From Janibacter cremeus (GTDB taxonomy: Bacteria; Actinomycetota; Actinomycetes; Actinomycetales; Dermatophilaceae), in the NCBI RefSeq assembly GCF_013409205.1, contig NZ_JACCAE010000001.1, positions 1,426,001 through 1,490,000 on the forward strand: 64,000 bases of DNA, read 5' to 3'. The number at the start of each line of letters is the position of its first letter. Position 1 is the stretch's first letter. Both the position numbers and the translations under genes were made by a program. This document shows positions 1-8,144 of the stretch, one piece after another. The notes under the pieces are model-generated. The model worked only from the letters and a program-made list of their open reading frames with translations, ran no database searches and had not been told where the DNA came from.

Positions 1-22
1 GGAGCAGACATTGTGCCGCAGC

Positions 23-319
23 TCAGCGGCGGCGGCCCATGACAGCATCTATGGCGGGCCTCACATCGGCGAGGTAGACACCCGCGACGACGATCCCGAT
101 GATCGCGAGCAGGCCGAGCCCGCCGCCGAGCACCGCAAAGCCCAGGAGCGTCGCGATGGCCAGGGCCACGACCCAGAAGGTCTTGGACTGCTTGCCCGCA
201 GCCGTGAAGGCGTCCGGGCGCTGCCGGACGGCGTGGAGGAGGGCGTAGACCTCCATGGCCAGGGCGAGCAGCCCCAGACCGAGGATGATCCACGCCTGGA
301 TCTGACCGATGATCTGCAC
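23..319 (-). CDS. DUF2516 family small membrane protein
   Basis: 98-residue protein with a GTG start. Two or three hydrophobic segments (about residues 8-28 and 48-85) are separated by a short basic stretch, and the C-terminus ends in RRR, so it is probably a small inner-membrane protein. The composition and layout match DUF2516, whose mycobacterial member lies just after the hbhA-like gene. Here it follows dtd with a 9-nt gap and appears to be the last gene of the asparaginase-dtd operon. Its function is unknown in the family. Family assignment is from recognition, not a search. Confidence 0.85.
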   Translation of the reverse strand: MQIIGQIQAWIILGLGLLALAMEVYALLHAVRQRPDAFTAAGKQSKTFWVVALAIATLLGFAVLGGGLGLLAIIGIVVAGVYLADVRPAIDAVMGRRR

Positions 320-328
320 GGGTCCAGA

Positions 329-757
329 CTAGGCGGGCGCGTCGATGATGAGCGTCACCGGACCGTCACCGTGGATGTCGACGGCCATGTCGGCGCCGAA
401 CCGCCCGGTGGCCACGGTCAGGCCGCGCTCGCGCAGTCCCTCGGCCACGGCGTCGACGACCGGCTCGGCGACCGGGCCCGGGGCGGCGGCGTTCCACGAC
501 GGACGGCGCCCCTTGCGGATGTCCGCGTGGAGGGTGAACTGGCTGACCACGAGCACGGCGCCGCCGCTGTCGGTCACCGATGTCTCGCCGGACATGATTC
601 GCAGCTCGGCGATCTTGCGCACCGTCGTCGCGATCTCCCGCGGTCCGTCCTCGTGCGTCACGCCGACCAGGGCGACGAGGCCGGGTCCGATCTCGCCGAC
701 CGTCTCTTCGCCGACGCGCACGCGGGCGGAGCTCACCCGCTGCACGACCGTCCTCAT
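329..757 (-). CDS. dtd: D-aminoacyl-tRNA deacylase
   Basis: 142-residue protein, the usual length for the DTD family, which hydrolyses D-aminoacyl-tRNAs (and Gly-tRNA-Ala) in the cytoplasm as a proofreading step. It begins with the typical MRTVVQRVSSA stretch, contains the SQFTL motif near residue 78, and has the C-terminal Gly-cis-Pro motif (DGPVTLI) that blocks L-amino acids. The ATG overlaps the stop of the upstream asparaginase gene in an ATGA (754-757), so the two are translationally coupled. A longer reading of the frame upstream of this ATG is only a shadow of the asparaginase gene. Confidence 0.96.
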   Translation of the reverse strand: MRTVVQRVSSARVRVGEETVGEIGPGLVALVGVTHEDGPREIATTVRKIAELRIMSGETSVTDSGGAVLVVSQFTLHADIRKGRRPSWNAAAPGPVAEPVVDAVAEGLRERGLTVATGRFGADMAVDIHGDGPVTLIIDAPA

Positions 758-1740
758 GAGGTCAGCCCGACGACCTCGACGGAGCCCACCCGGCGGCCGT
801 GGCCGAGCACCGGCTGGTCGGCCAGGGCGCGCAGGCCTTCGGAGTCGAGGTCGAGGGCGAGCAGGGAGTGCGCGAGCAGGCCACGGCGGGCACGGGGCTG
901 GGACGAGCCGTCGGCGACCTTGATCGCCACGCCCCGGCCGTCGGCGAGGCCGGCCGCGTAGACCGACTCGGCGCCGTCCTTGGCGACGAGGCCGGGGACG
1001 GCCTCCATGAAGGCCGTGACGTCCCGGCCGGTGCCGCCCACCATGTGCGGTGCGGTGCGCATGGCCGTGGCGACCCTCCCTTCGGCGGTGTCCTCGTCCG
1101 CGGCTGCGAGGACCCCGAAGGCCGCTGCCAACCCACGCAGCGGGACGGCGAAGAGCGGTGCCCCGCACCCGTCCACGGTCGTGTGGGCCACCGGGCCGAC
1201 GACCTGCGCGGTGGTGTCTCGAATCGCCTGCTGGAGGGGGTGCTGTGGGTCGAGGTAGTTCTCGATCGGCCAGTCGTTGACCGTGCAGGTGATGAGCATG
1301 CCGGCGTGCTTGCCGGAGCAGTCCTGGGCGACCGACTCGCTCGCTCGACCGGCGACGAGCCAGCGGGCGTGCTCGAGTTCACCCAGGGGCAGGGCCGGGG
1401 TGTTCTGCAGCGCGGACAGGTCGAGGCCGACGCTCGCGAGCGCCTCGGCGACGCCCTCGCGGTGGACGTCCTGCCCGGAGTGGCTCGCGCACACGAGAGC
1501 GAGCAGGTGCGGCGGCAGGTCAAGCCCGGCGCGGACCATCGCCAGCGCCTGGATCGGCTTGAGCGAGGAGCGTGGCAGGACGGGGTCGTCGACCCTTCCA
1601 TGACGAAGGGGGGTCCCTCCCGCGGGGTCGGTCGCGACGAGCGTCGCTCGCTGGGCGGACTCGATGAAGCCCCCGCGGGTCACGTGGACCAGCACGGGGG
1701 CCTCGTCGAGACTGGTGGTGTCAGGGGCCTGGGCGGTCAT
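754..1740 (-). CDS. Asparaginase (L-asparaginase II family)
   Basis: 328-residue cytoplasmic protein of the bacterial/rhizobial-type asparaginase II family (not the classical AnsA/AnsB fold). Characteristic stretches are the N-terminal VHVTRGGFIES, RSSLKPIQ near residue 58, CASHSGQ near 85, and the central CSGKHAGML motif, where conserved Cys, Ser and Lys lie. Expected activity is L-asparagine hydrolysis to aspartate and ammonia. A -10-like TAGCCT at 1748-1753 lies 7 nt before the ATG, and no Shine-Dalgarno sequence is seen, which fits a leaderless transcript. First gene of a run with dtd and the DUF2516 gene. Confidence 0.93.
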   Translation of the reverse strand: MTAQAPDTTSLDEAPVLVHVTRGGFIESAQRATLVATDPAGGTPLRHGRVDDPVLPRSSLKPIQALAMVRAGLDLPPHLLALVCASHSGQDVHREGVAEALASVGLDLSALQNTPALPLGELEHARWLVAGRASESVAQDCSGKHAGMLITCTVNDWPIENYLDPQHPLQQAIRDTTAQVVGPVAHTTVDGCGAPLFAVPLRGLAAAFGVLAAADEDTAEGRVATAMRTAPHMVGGTGRDVTAFMEAVPGLVAKDGAESVYAAGLADGRGVAIKVADGSSQPRARRGLLAHSLLALDLDSEGLRALADQPVLGHGRRVGSVEVVGLTS

Positions 1741-1812
1741 CCGCCGCAGGCTACCGCCTCACCACAGCATCGGTTGGTGCGCTTCGGGGCTCGGCTGCGA
1801 ACGGCCGCGCCC

Positions 1813-1845
1813 CGGAGCACCCGGAACGTCAGAAGTTCTGCTCCG
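1813..1845. terminator. Stem-loop after the hbhA-like gene
   Basis: Perfect 7-bp inverted repeat CGGAGCA (1813-1819) / TGCTCCG (1839-1845), with an inner GAAC/GTTC pair (1824-1827/1835-1838). It lies 28 nt past the stop of the minus-strand HbhA-like gene and before the asparaginase promoter. There is no U-tract, so it may be a stabilising hairpin rather than an intrinsic terminator. Confidence 0.45.
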
Positions 1846-1872
1846 AGGTGTGGCGGAGGAACTTCGAAGAGT

Positions 1873-2499
1873 TCAGTCGCCGACCTTGTCAGCAGCCTTG
1901 TCGGCGGCCTTCGCGGACTTGGTGGCCGTCTTCTTCGCGGCGGTCGACGTGGACTTGGTCGCGGTGCGGGTGCGCGTCGCGGCCTTCTTCGCCGTGGTGC
2001 TGGTGCCCTTGGCGGCGGAGGTGGTGCGCTTGGCGGAGCCGGCGACGGCCTTCTTGGCCTTCTCGGTGTCCACGTCCACGTCCACGTCCACCGAGTCGGC
2101 GACGGCGTCGGCGGCCTTGACGGCCTCCTTGCGACCAATGGTCAGCGTGCGCTTGGCGGACGCCTCGACGTCCGAGACGGCCTTGCGGACGGTCGTGACC
2201 AGGCCCTTGCCGAGCGCGACGGTGGCCTCGGCCTGACCGACGAGGTCCTGGGTGGCCTTCTGCTTGCGCACGCGGGTGACCAGGTCCTCGCCGCGCTTGG
2301 TGAGGTCGCTGTAGTAGCCCTGGACCTCGGCCGGAGCGGCCTTGACGCGGGCCTGGACCTTCTTCGGCTCGAGCTCGGCACCGAGGGCAGAGATCTGGGT
2401 GGTGTAGCCGCGGAAGGTCTCGACGGCGAGGTCGGTCGCGCCGACGGTCGCGTAGGTCTGGCCGGTGACGACCTTCTTGACGGTGTTGGTGACGCTCAT
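1873..2499 (-). CDS. HbhA-like (heparin-binding haemagglutinin-type) protein with Lys/Ala/Thr tail
   Basis: 208-residue protein without a signal peptide. Residues 1-60 carry the opening TVKKVVTGQTYATVGATDLAVE; residues 60-135 look helical (coiled-coil likely); residues 140-208 are low-complexity K/A/T/S, rich in AKK and TATKS steps. That organisation matches mycobacterial HbhA, a surface adhesin whose Lys-rich tail binds heparan sulfate and DNA. The gene order XRE regulator then hbhA-like, with a DUF2516 gene nearby, mirrors Mycobacterium. The start overlaps the upstream XRE stop by 4 nt (ATGA). An adhesin role here is unproven; histone-like DNA binding is an alternative. Confidence 0.8.
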   Translation of the reverse strand: MSVTNTVKKVVTGQTYATVGATDLAVETFRGYTTQISALGAELEPKKVQARVKAAPAEVQGYYSDLTKRGEDLVTRVRKQKATQDLVGQAEATVALGKGLVTTVRKAVSDVEASAKRTLTIGRKEAVKAADAVADSVDVDVDVDTEKAKKAVAGSAKRTTSAAKGTSTTAKKAATRTRTATKSTSTAAKKTATKSAKAADKAADKVGD

Positions 2500-3137
2500 G
2501 GGTTTCTCCTTGGTGTGGACTTCGAGTTCTTCGAGCCCGACGCCTTCGGCGAGCCCTTCGTACGGGCCGACGACGAGGTGCCGCCGCCCTGGGTGGAGGC
2601 CGCCCGGGAGGCCGAGGCCTTCGGGGTGGCCGACGTCTTCGCAGTGGTCTTCTTCTTCGCAGTGGTCTTCGTGGCCTGCTTCGCATCCGACCTCGAGGAC
2701 GTGGTCCTCGTGGCGGAGGAGGACGAAGCGGATCCCTTCGGGGTGGAGTCCTTCGTCCGGCCCCGGTCGGCGCCGACGAAGGACTCGTAGATCTCCAGCA
2801 GGGTCTGCCGCTGCCGCGCCGTGAGCGCCGGGTCCGACCGGATCGCCGAGCGGGTGTTGTCCCCGGCCTCGGCACCCGCGTCCTTGGGGTCGAGCAGACC
2901 GGCCTGGACGTAGAGGGTCTCGGCGGAGATCGACAGGCCCTTGGCGATCTGCTGCAGGATGTCGGCGCTCGGGCGCTTCACACCCCGCTCGATCTGCGAC
3001 AGGTAGGGGTTGGAGACCCCGGCCAGCGCAGAGAGCTGCCGCACGGAGAGCTTCGCGAGCAGACGCTGCTCGCGAAGGTACTCACCCAGGTGGTTCCCCA
3101 GGTTGCCCGGCAGTGCGTCGAGCGGGTTCTTGGACAT
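2496..3137 (-). CDS. XRE-family transcriptional regulator with long basic tail
   Basis: 213-residue protein. Residues 15-75 form an XRE/Cro helix-turn-helix (LREQRLLAKLSVRQLSALAG, then VSNPYLSQIERG). Residues 80-125 resemble the segment found in mycobacterial Rv0474-type regulators encoded upstream of hbhA. Residues 127-213 are a Ser/Thr/Ala/Lys/Arg-rich, probably disordered basic tail resembling histone H1. It is co-transcribed with the HbhA-like gene through a 4-nt overlap and probably regulates it. The upstream promoter places the transcription start at or next to the ATG. Confidence 0.88.
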   Translation of the reverse strand: MSKNPLDALPGNLGNHLGEYLREQRLLAKLSVRQLSALAGVSNPYLSQIERGVKRPSADILQQIAKGLSISAETLYVQAGLLDPKDAGAEAGDNTRSAIRSDPALTARQRQTLLEIYESFVGADRGRTKDSTPKGSASSSSATRTTSSRSDAKQATKTTAKKKTTAKTSATPKASASRAASTQGGGTSSSARTKGSPKASGSKNSKSTPRRNP

Positions 3138-3143
3138 GCCTCA

Positions 3144-3172
3144 AGTATGCTTGCTCCAGTTAGCAGGTGCAA
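3144..3172 (-). promoter_or_regulatory. Promoter of the XRE/hbhA-like operon (leaderless)
   Basis: On the minus strand TTGCAC (3167-3172) and CATACT (3144-3149) are separated by 17 nt. The -10 ends 6 nt before the ATG at 3137, so transcription would start at the start codon. A partial inverted repeat GCTTG/CAAGC (about 3150 and 3170) overlaps the spacer and -35 and could be an autoregulatory operator. Confidence 0.6.
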
Positions 3173-3218
3173 GCCAGAGATAGCACACGTGAGCGACGTC
3201 TCACACCCACACTCAGCT

Positions 3219-3278
3219 GACTACGCTCCTGCTCCACCACACGGGCAGCGGCCCACGAGATGGAGCAGGAGCGTAGTC
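3219..3278. repeat. Perfect 18-bp inverted repeat
   Basis: Arms 3219-3236 and 3261-3278 are exact reverse complements across 18 bp, with a 24-nt loop. An outer GTCTC/GAGAC pair (3198-3202/3281-3285) could extend the structure. It lies between the end of ygfZ and the promoter of the XRE gene, both on the minus strand. No U-tract follows, so a classical terminator is not certain. Confidence 0.8.
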
Positions 3279-3317
3279 GCGAGACCTTGCCCCACCGCCC
3301 CGCCGCGGACGGTCAGG

Positions 3318-4337
3318 TCAGCGGGCGACGATCTGCGTCTGCGCGGCAGCGATGTCCCCGTCGACGAGCAGGTCGGCCTCGGCGTCGGTGTTGCGCTTGA
3401 GCACCGCGAGCGCGATCGGGCCGTCCTCGTGGTGGCGGGCACGCGAGGTGATCCGGCCGACGACCTTCTCCCCCAAGCGGATCTCGGCTCCGGCGTCCGG
3501 CAGGACGTGCCCCGAGCCGTCGAGGTGGAGGAAGGCGATCCGGCGCGGCGGGCGACCCAGGTTGTGCACCCTCGCGATCGTCTCCTGACCGCGGTAACAG
3601 CCCTTGTGCAGGTGCACGGCGGTGCGCAGCCAGTCGAGCTCGTGGGCGATCGTGCGGTGGTCGGTATCGGCTCCCAGACGCGGACGCCAGGCCGCGACCC
3701 GCAGGGCCTCTGCGGCCCAGGTCCCGGCGAGCTCGCGGTCGCCGACGGCGGCGGTCATCTCCTCGACCGGCACGATGACCTCCCGCCAGCGCCGATCCCG
3801 ACCGGGGTGCTCCTCTGGCTGCGGGCCGTACGTCGCGGTGTCCCCGACCACCCGCGGCCACGGGTCCAACCACGTCGGCGGCTCCCCTTCGACGCCCTCG
3901 CGGTCCACGCACTCGCCGAGGACGGCGTAACGGTCGCTGACGTCCTCGACCTCGACCCGGAGCATGAAGCGCATCGAGTCCAGCCAAGCGGCCAGGTCCG
4001 AGGAGGTGCCCGGCTCGAGCGACAGCCAGGTCCGCTCACCGTCGTCGACGACGTGCAGCGCGTGCTCGACGTGGCCCTTGGGGGTCAGCACGAGCGACTC
4101 CGCGGAGGTGCGCGGCGGCAGATCGGTCAACTGTTGGGAGGTCAGCGTGTGCAGCCAGGACAGCCGGTCCGGACCGGAGACGGTCACGACCCCTCGGTGG
4201 GAGAGATCGACGACGGCGAGGCCCTCGGCGAGCAGCCGCTGCTCGCGCATCGGGTCGCCGTAGTGGGCGGCGACGCCCGCGTCGAGTCCTTCGCCGGAGA
4301 CGGCGCCGGGCGCCTGGAGCAGTGGTGAGGCAGTCAT
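3318..4337 (-). CDS. ygfZ: YgfZ-type folate-binding Fe-S cluster maintenance protein
   Basis: 339-residue cytoplasmic protein of the YgfZ/GcvT-like family, which uses tetrahydrofolate to help maintain or repair Fe-S clusters. The diagnostic motif KGCYRGQE is present at residues 245-252, with the redox-active Cys247. The GcvT-like N-terminal half has VVDLSHRGVVTVSGPDRLSWL around residues 42-62. The ATG overlaps the stop of the upstream Fur-family gene in an ATGA (4334-4337), linking metal-responsive control with Fe-S maintenance. Confidence 0.93.
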   Translation of the reverse strand: MTASPLLQAPGAVSGEGLDAGVAAHYGDPMREQRLLAEGLAVVDLSHRGVVTVSGPDRLSWLHTLTSQQLTDLPPRTSAESLVLTPKGHVEHALHVVDDGERTWLSLEPGTSSDLAAWLDSMRFMLRVEVEDVSDRYAVLGECVDREGVEGEPPTWLDPWPRVVGDTATYGPQPEEHPGRDRRWREVIVPVEEMTAAVGDRELAGTWAAEALRVAAWRPRLGADTDHRTIAHELDWLRTAVHLHKGCYRGQETIARVHNLGRPPRRIAFLHLDGSGHVLPDAGAEIRLGEKVVGRITSRARHHEDGPIALAVLKRNTDAEADLLVDGDIAAAQTQIVAR

Positions 4338-4771
4338 GCCCCTCCTTCGGTGTCGGTGTCGCCGGCGCACTCGGCGCAGCGACCGTGGATGGCCATGTGG
4401 GTCAGGTCGGCGACGAAGCCGGTCGCGCCGCGCACGGCGTCGGCGAAGGGAGTCGCCAGATCCGGGTCGACCTCGATCACGCGCCCGCAACCGCGACAGC
4501 GCAGATGGAGATGACCGTGCCCTCCCGCCCGGTGGTAGGTCGGCGCACGGTGGTCGAGGTGCGTGTGCTCGACGAGGCCGACCTCCTCGAGGGCGTCGAG
4601 GGTCCGGTAGATGGTCGACGGAGGCAACTCGGGCCCTCCGTCGGCCGCCACGAGGACCGCGACGGCATCGGGGGTCAGGTGCGAGCGCCGGGTCAGGGCA
4701 CCCAGCACGCGCCGTCGCTGCTCGGTCATGCGCAGCCCGTGGCGGCGCAGTACCTCACCCGGATCGTCCAT
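4334..4771 (-). CDS. Fur-family metalloregulator
   Basis: 145-residue DNA-binding repressor. The winged helix spans residues 8-75 (STIYRTLDALEEVGLV is the recognition region). A His-rich metal-sensing segment (HGHLHLRC) follows, and two CxxC pairs, Cys92/95 and Cys132/135, make the structural zinc site. Whether it senses Fe, Zn (Zur) or peroxide cannot be decided from sequence alone. A -10-like TAGATT at 4778-4783 ends 6 nt before the ATG, so the mRNA is probably leaderless. Co-transcribed with ygfZ and divergent from the LCP gene. Confidence 0.92.
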   Translation of the reverse strand: MDDPGEVLRRHGLRMTEQRRRVLGALTRRSHLTPDAVAVLVAADGGPELPPSTIYRTLDALEEVGLVEHTHLDHRAPTYHRAGGHGHLHLRCRGCGRVIEVDPDLATPFADAVRGATGFVADLTHMAIHGRCAECAGDTDTEGGA

Positions 4772-4892
4772 ACCCCCAATCTACGGGCTCGATGCGGGCG
4801 CGGGCAGGGGCCTTCGGCCCGTGCCCCGTCGCCACCCGCCGAGCTCCTGCACCCTTCAGCCTTCTTCCGGTCGGCAGCCGTACTCTGTGCCC

Positions 4893-5900
4893 ATGCTCGA
4901 AGACTTCGATGACGCCGCGGACACCTCGCACGCTCCGCGGCGCCGGCGCCGGCGGATGGGCCGGGCCGGCCGTGTGGGCGTCACGCTGATCGCCCTCGTC
5001 GTGCTCCTGTGCGTCGGCGTCGGCGGGTACGGGTGGTTCATCAGCAGCAAGGTCGACCACGGCCTCACCCACGAGAAGCTCCTCGGCGACTCCAAGGACG
5101 ACACGACGACGACCAAGGGCAAGGACCTCGTCGACGACGCGGGAGAGAACTACCTGATCATCGGCTCCGATGCCCGACCGGGCGAGACCTCCAGCCGGGC
5201 CGACGTCATCCAGCTGGTTCACGTCGACGAGGACCACGAGAACGTCTGGATCATCCACTTCCCCCGCGACCTGTACGTACCGATCCCCGGCCACGGCGAG
5301 GACAAGATCAACGCCGCCTACGCCTTCGGCCAGGCGCCGCTGCTCGTGCGGACCGTCCAGGACCTCGTCGGGGTCAAGATCAACCACGTCGCCAAGACCG
5401 ACTTCGAGGGATTCAAGCAGTTGACCGATGCCCTCGGCGGCGTGACGGTCGACAATCCCCAGCCCGGCCCGGACTACCCGGCCGGCGAGGTCGCCCTCGA
5501 CGGGACGCAGGCGCTGGACTTCGTCCGCGAGCGCAAGCAGTTGAAGGAGGGCGACATCTCCCGCGGTCAGCGCCAGCAGGCCTGGCTCAAGGCGATCATG
5601 CGCGAGACCCTCGACCCCCAGGTGCTGCTCAACCCCAGCCGTCTGAACGACGTCATCGAGGCCGGTACGGAGCACACGGTCGTCGACGACGAGCTCACCG
5701 GCGGGGTCATCCGCAGCGAGGCGATCAAGATGCGCTCGGTGCGCGGCGACAACATCCGCTTCATCACCGCGCCCTTCAGCGGCTACGGGACGACCGCCGA
5801 GGGTGCGTCCATCGACATCCTCGACGAGCAGGGGATGGCCGCGCTCAGCGACGCCCTGCGCACCGACGACCTCGCCGGCTACGCCGAGTCCGCCGAGTAG
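4893..5900 (+). CDS. LytR-CpsA-Psr (LCP) family cell-wall glycopolymer ligase
   Basis: 335-residue membrane-anchored enzyme of the family that transfers undecaprenyl-linked glycopolymers (teichoic acids, arabinogalactan-like polymers) onto peptidoglycan. A short charged cytoplasmic N-terminus is followed by one TM helix (about residues 24-46) and an extracellular LCP domain. Conserved pieces are SDARPGETSSRADVI, FPRDLYVPIPG and KINAAYAFG, which hold the conserved Asp/Arg residues binding polyprenyl pyrophosphate. The ATG at 4893 is preceded by TACTCT (4881-4886) ending 6 nt upstream, so translation is probably leaderless. Upstream in-frame starts lie inside the divergent fur gene and were rejected. 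It may serve the glycopolymer island at 37-57 kb. Confidence 0.92.
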   Translation: MLEDFDDAADTSHAPRRRRRRMGRAGRVGVTLIALVVLLCVGVGGYGWFISSKVDHGLTHEKLLGDSKDDTTTTKGKDLVDDAGENYLIIGSDARPGETSSRADVIQLVHVDEDHENVWIIHFPRDLYVPIPGHGEDKINAAYAFGQAPLLVRTVQDLVGVKINHVAKTDFEGFKQLTDALGGVTVDNPQPGPDYPAGEVALDGTQALDFVRERKQLKEGDISRGQRQQAWLKAIMRETLDPQVLLNPSRLNDVIEAGTEHTVVDDELTGGVIRSEAIKMRSVRGDNIRFITAPFSGYGTTAEGASIDILDEQGMAALSDALRTDDLAGYAESAE

Positions 5901-5911
5901 GCCCCGGAACG

Positions 5912-5992
5912 CGTCACTCGACAGGGCCTGACGGCGTTACACGCGCCCGTGTCCCGAAATACCGAGTGACAGGCGTGCACAACGCCGTCAGG
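5912..5992. repeat. Intergenic element with interleaved inverted repeats (pseudoknot topology)
   Basis: Two perfect inverted repeats interleave. A is GTCACTCG (5912-5919) with CGAGTGAC (5963-5970). B is CCTGACGGCGTT (5927-5938) with AACGCCGTCAGG (5981-5992). The order A-B-A'-B' is that of an H-type pseudoknot or of two alternative hairpins. A small ACACG/CGTGT hairpin (5939-5952) sits between B and A'. It lies between the convergent LCP and nitrobindin-like genes, so a transcription-stop role is also possible. Confidence 0.6.
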
Positions 5993-6035
5993 TCCGCCGG
6001 GTGAGCGGGCGCCACACCGGGTCAGCACACGCCAC

Positions 6036-6530
6036 TCACTCGACGCGCTTGAGCTCCGCGGACAGGTGGCTGGTCATCGGCTGGCCGACTGCGGCCATGT
6101 CCATGACCCACATGAGGTTGGAGTTGACCAAGCCGTACATCCGCTCGGCGGCCGCGTACTCCTTGGCGTGGGGGCTGCGGATGACGCCGTCGGTGGCCAT
6201 CTCGATCCGGCCCGGCTCGATGCTGCCGCAGTACATCTCGACGAAGCCGGTCGGGTGGGTCAGCAGCAGCTCGACCTCGCCCTCGCCGCCGGGACGCCAG
6301 AAGCCGAGCTCGGTGCCGGCCGGGCGCACCTTCTCCCCCTGCTCGTCGAGGATCCACGAGCGGCTCTCCCAGCGCAGGAAGGGACGCTCGTCGTGGCTGA
6401 CGATGATCTCCTGGCCGAAGTTGGCCGACTCGATCGTCGGGTAGCCCAGGACGCCGGCACCCTCCCAGCGGCCGACGAGCCAGGCGAGGGGGGCGATGTC
6501 CGGGTGGATCGTGGGATCGAGAGTGAACAC
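6036..6530 (-). CDS. Nitrobindin-like heme-binding beta-barrel protein (DUF1794/FABP-like)
   Basis: 164-residue cytoplasmic protein with the GxWxGxG signature (GRWEGAG, residues 20-26) of nitrobindins, ten-stranded barrels that bind ferric heme and scavenge or isomerise peroxynitrite and NO in characterised members. A conserved His near the C-terminus is the usual axial ligand; a candidate is the His in MTSHLSAELKRVE. The start is GTG, with a -10-like TACGAT at 6537-6542 six nt upstream, suggesting leaderless translation. It stands alone between convergent and upstream neighbours. Confidence 0.88.
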   Translation of the reverse strand: MFTLDPTIHPDIAPLAWLVGRWEGAGVLGYPTIESANFGQEIIVSHDERPFLRWESRSWILDEQGEKVRPAGTELGFWRPGGEGEVELLLTHPTGFVEMYCGSIEPGRIEMATDGVIRSPHAKEYAAAERMYGLVNSNLMWVMDMAAVGQPMTSHLSAELKRVE

Positions 6531-6552
6531 CCGTCCATCGTAGGCGCCCGGG

Positions 6553-7389
6553 TCAGCCGAGTGGCAGTCGCGAGATCAGATGCAGCAGCGGGCCGACGAG
6601 GAGCACCGAGGCCACGCCGGAGGTGACCCCGCCGAGGGCCCCGTCCACGGCGCTCTGCTGAGACAGCGCCCGGCGCAGGGACAGCGCGACGCCGGCCCCG
6701 AGGACGCCGACGAGAGCGGCCCACGGCTCGAGCCGGGCGTCGAGGACCCAGTGGGCGGCCACACCCGCGATCCCGCCGACGAGCATGCCGATGGGCAGCA
6801 TCCACCTCACGAGCCGACCGCGCTCGGTGGCCAGATCGACCAGGCCTGCCACCGCGAGCGCGATCCCGGCGATGACGACCGGGCTCGCGCTGTGGGGCAC
6901 GGTGCTGGTCAGGACGGCGCCGCAGGAGATGACCAGGATGCCCGGGGCCGTCCCGGCCAGCCCGCGGGCGAGATCGGCCCGCGCCGAGGCCTGGACGAGC
7001 GGGTGCAGGCACATCGCGATGATCCCGGCCGCGACGGCGGCGGGGACCTGCTCGAGGAGGGGCTCCTCCCCCTTCGCCAGCAAGGCGGCTCCGAGCGCCA
7101 ACGTCGTGACCGCGAGGACCACGGAGGAGCCCACGGGCGTCGGCGAGTCGACCAGCCGCGGCCAGCCGACGGCGACCACGAGCCCGGCGAGCACGACCAC
7201 GGCGATCTCCAGGGCGCGCAGACCGCTCGCGGCGGACCCGGCCAGCACCAGGGCGCTGACGACGACCCCGGCGATGACGAGGGGACGCGGGCGGGGGACC
7301 GGCGCACCACGGTCGGCCACGCGTTCGGCAGCACGCTGGGCGTGCCGCGCAGCGCGCGTTGTCGGCTCGTTCGATGCGGAGGTGGTCAC
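6553..7389 (-). CDS. Multi-pass membrane protein of unknown function
   Basis: 278-residue protein with a GTG start. A basic N-terminus (residues 1-33, Arg-rich) is followed by about eight to nine hydrophobic helices rich in Ala, Val, Leu and Gly. No enzymatic motif, ATPase motif or transporter signature is visible. It is divergent from glnR, with only about 44 nt between the starts, so their promoters must overlap, and it abuts the promoter of the nitrobindin-like gene. An earlier in-frame start (to 7539) would lie inside glnR and was not used. I do not recognise a function. Confidence 0.75.
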   Translation of the reverse strand: MTTSASNEPTTRAARHAQRAAERVADRGAPVPRPRPLVIAGVVVSALVLAGSAASGLRALEIAVVVLAGLVVAVGWPRLVDSPTPVGSSVVLAVTTLALGAALLAKGEEPLLEQVPAAVAAGIIAMCLHPLVQASARADLARGLAGTAPGILVISCGAVLTSTVPHSASPVVIAGIALAVAGLVDLATERGRLVRWMLPIGMLVGGIAGVAAHWVLDARLEPWAALVGVLGAGVALSLRRALSQQSAVDGALGGVTSGVASVLLVGPLLHLISRLPLG

Positions 7390-7433
7390 GACGCAGAGGG
7401 TATCTGGCCACGGACGCCCTATTCTTGGGGGCA

Positions 7434-8144
7434 ATGGCCCGACTCCTGCTCCTGACGCACGACCCGGCGCCCGGCGACCGGGTCGTGCCGGGACTCGGCC
7501 TGCTCGGGCACGAGGTGCGCCCGCTGCCTCCTCATGCATCGGTCCTGCTGGACTCCCCCGACGCCGACGTCGTGCTCGTCGACGCCCGCCACCACCTGGC
7601 GCAGGCGCGCGCCCTGTGCCGGGTCATCCGCGCGACCGGGACCTCCCGGCCGGTCATCGCCGTGCTCACCGAGGGTGGCCTGGCCGCGGTCAACGCCGAC
7701 TGGGCCGTCGAGGACGTCCTGCTCGAGAGCGCCGGCCCGGCCGAGATCGAGGCACGGCTGCGCCTGGTGACGAGCCGCCTCGTCGGGCCCGACGAGGAGG
7801 ACGGCCGTATCGTCGCCGGTGACCTCACCATCGACGAGGCGAGCTACTCGGCCCGACTCGGGTCGCAGGTGCTCAACCTCACGTACAAGGAGTTCGAGTT
7901 GCTCAAGCACCTCGCCCAGCACCCCGGACGGGTCTTCACCCGCGATCAGCTCCTCCACGAGGTGTGGGGCTACGACTACTACGGCGGTGCCCGCACCGTC
8001 GACGTCCACGTGCGGCGACTGCGGGCCAAGCTCGGCAGCGAGCACGAGAAGCTCATCGGCACCGTGCGCAACGTCGGCTACCGCTTCGTCCTCACCCGCG
8101 ACGAGGGCGTCGGGGCCACCGAAGGAGCGGGGGTGCCGGCATGA
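7434..8144 (+). CDS. glnR: GlnR-type orphan response regulator (OmpR-like)
   Basis: 236-residue regulator. Residues 1-110 form a receiver-like domain ([10 protein letters not shown] holds the conserved Asp of the GlnR pocket). Residues 130-225 form a winged helix with [19 protein letters not shown] and [14 protein letters not shown], followed by [13 protein letters not shown]. These stretches match actinobacterial GlnR, which works without a cognate kinase and controls nitrogen assimilation genes. As in Mycobacterium, mshD follows directly. Here the stop overlaps the mshD start (ATGA, 8141-8144). TATTCT at 7420-7425 is a plausible -10 and GGGGG at 7427-7431 a weak ribosome site. Confidence 0.9.
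   Translation: MARLLLLTHDPAPGDRVVPGLGLLGHEVRPLPPHASVLLDSPDADVVLVDARHHLAQARALCRVIRATGTSRPVIAVLTEGGLAAVNADWAVEDVLLESAGPAEIEARLRLVTSRLVGPDEEDGRIVAGDLTIDEASYSARLGSQVLNLTYKEFELLKHLAQHPGRVFTRDQLLHEVWGYDYYGGARTVDVHVRRLRAKLGSEHEKLIGTVRNVGYRFVLTRDEGVGATEGAGVPA

Noticed and set aside
5912..5992. A pair of inverted-repeat ends of a small mobile element
   Set aside because: No transposase, target duplication or further copy is visible in the window; kept only as a structured repeat.
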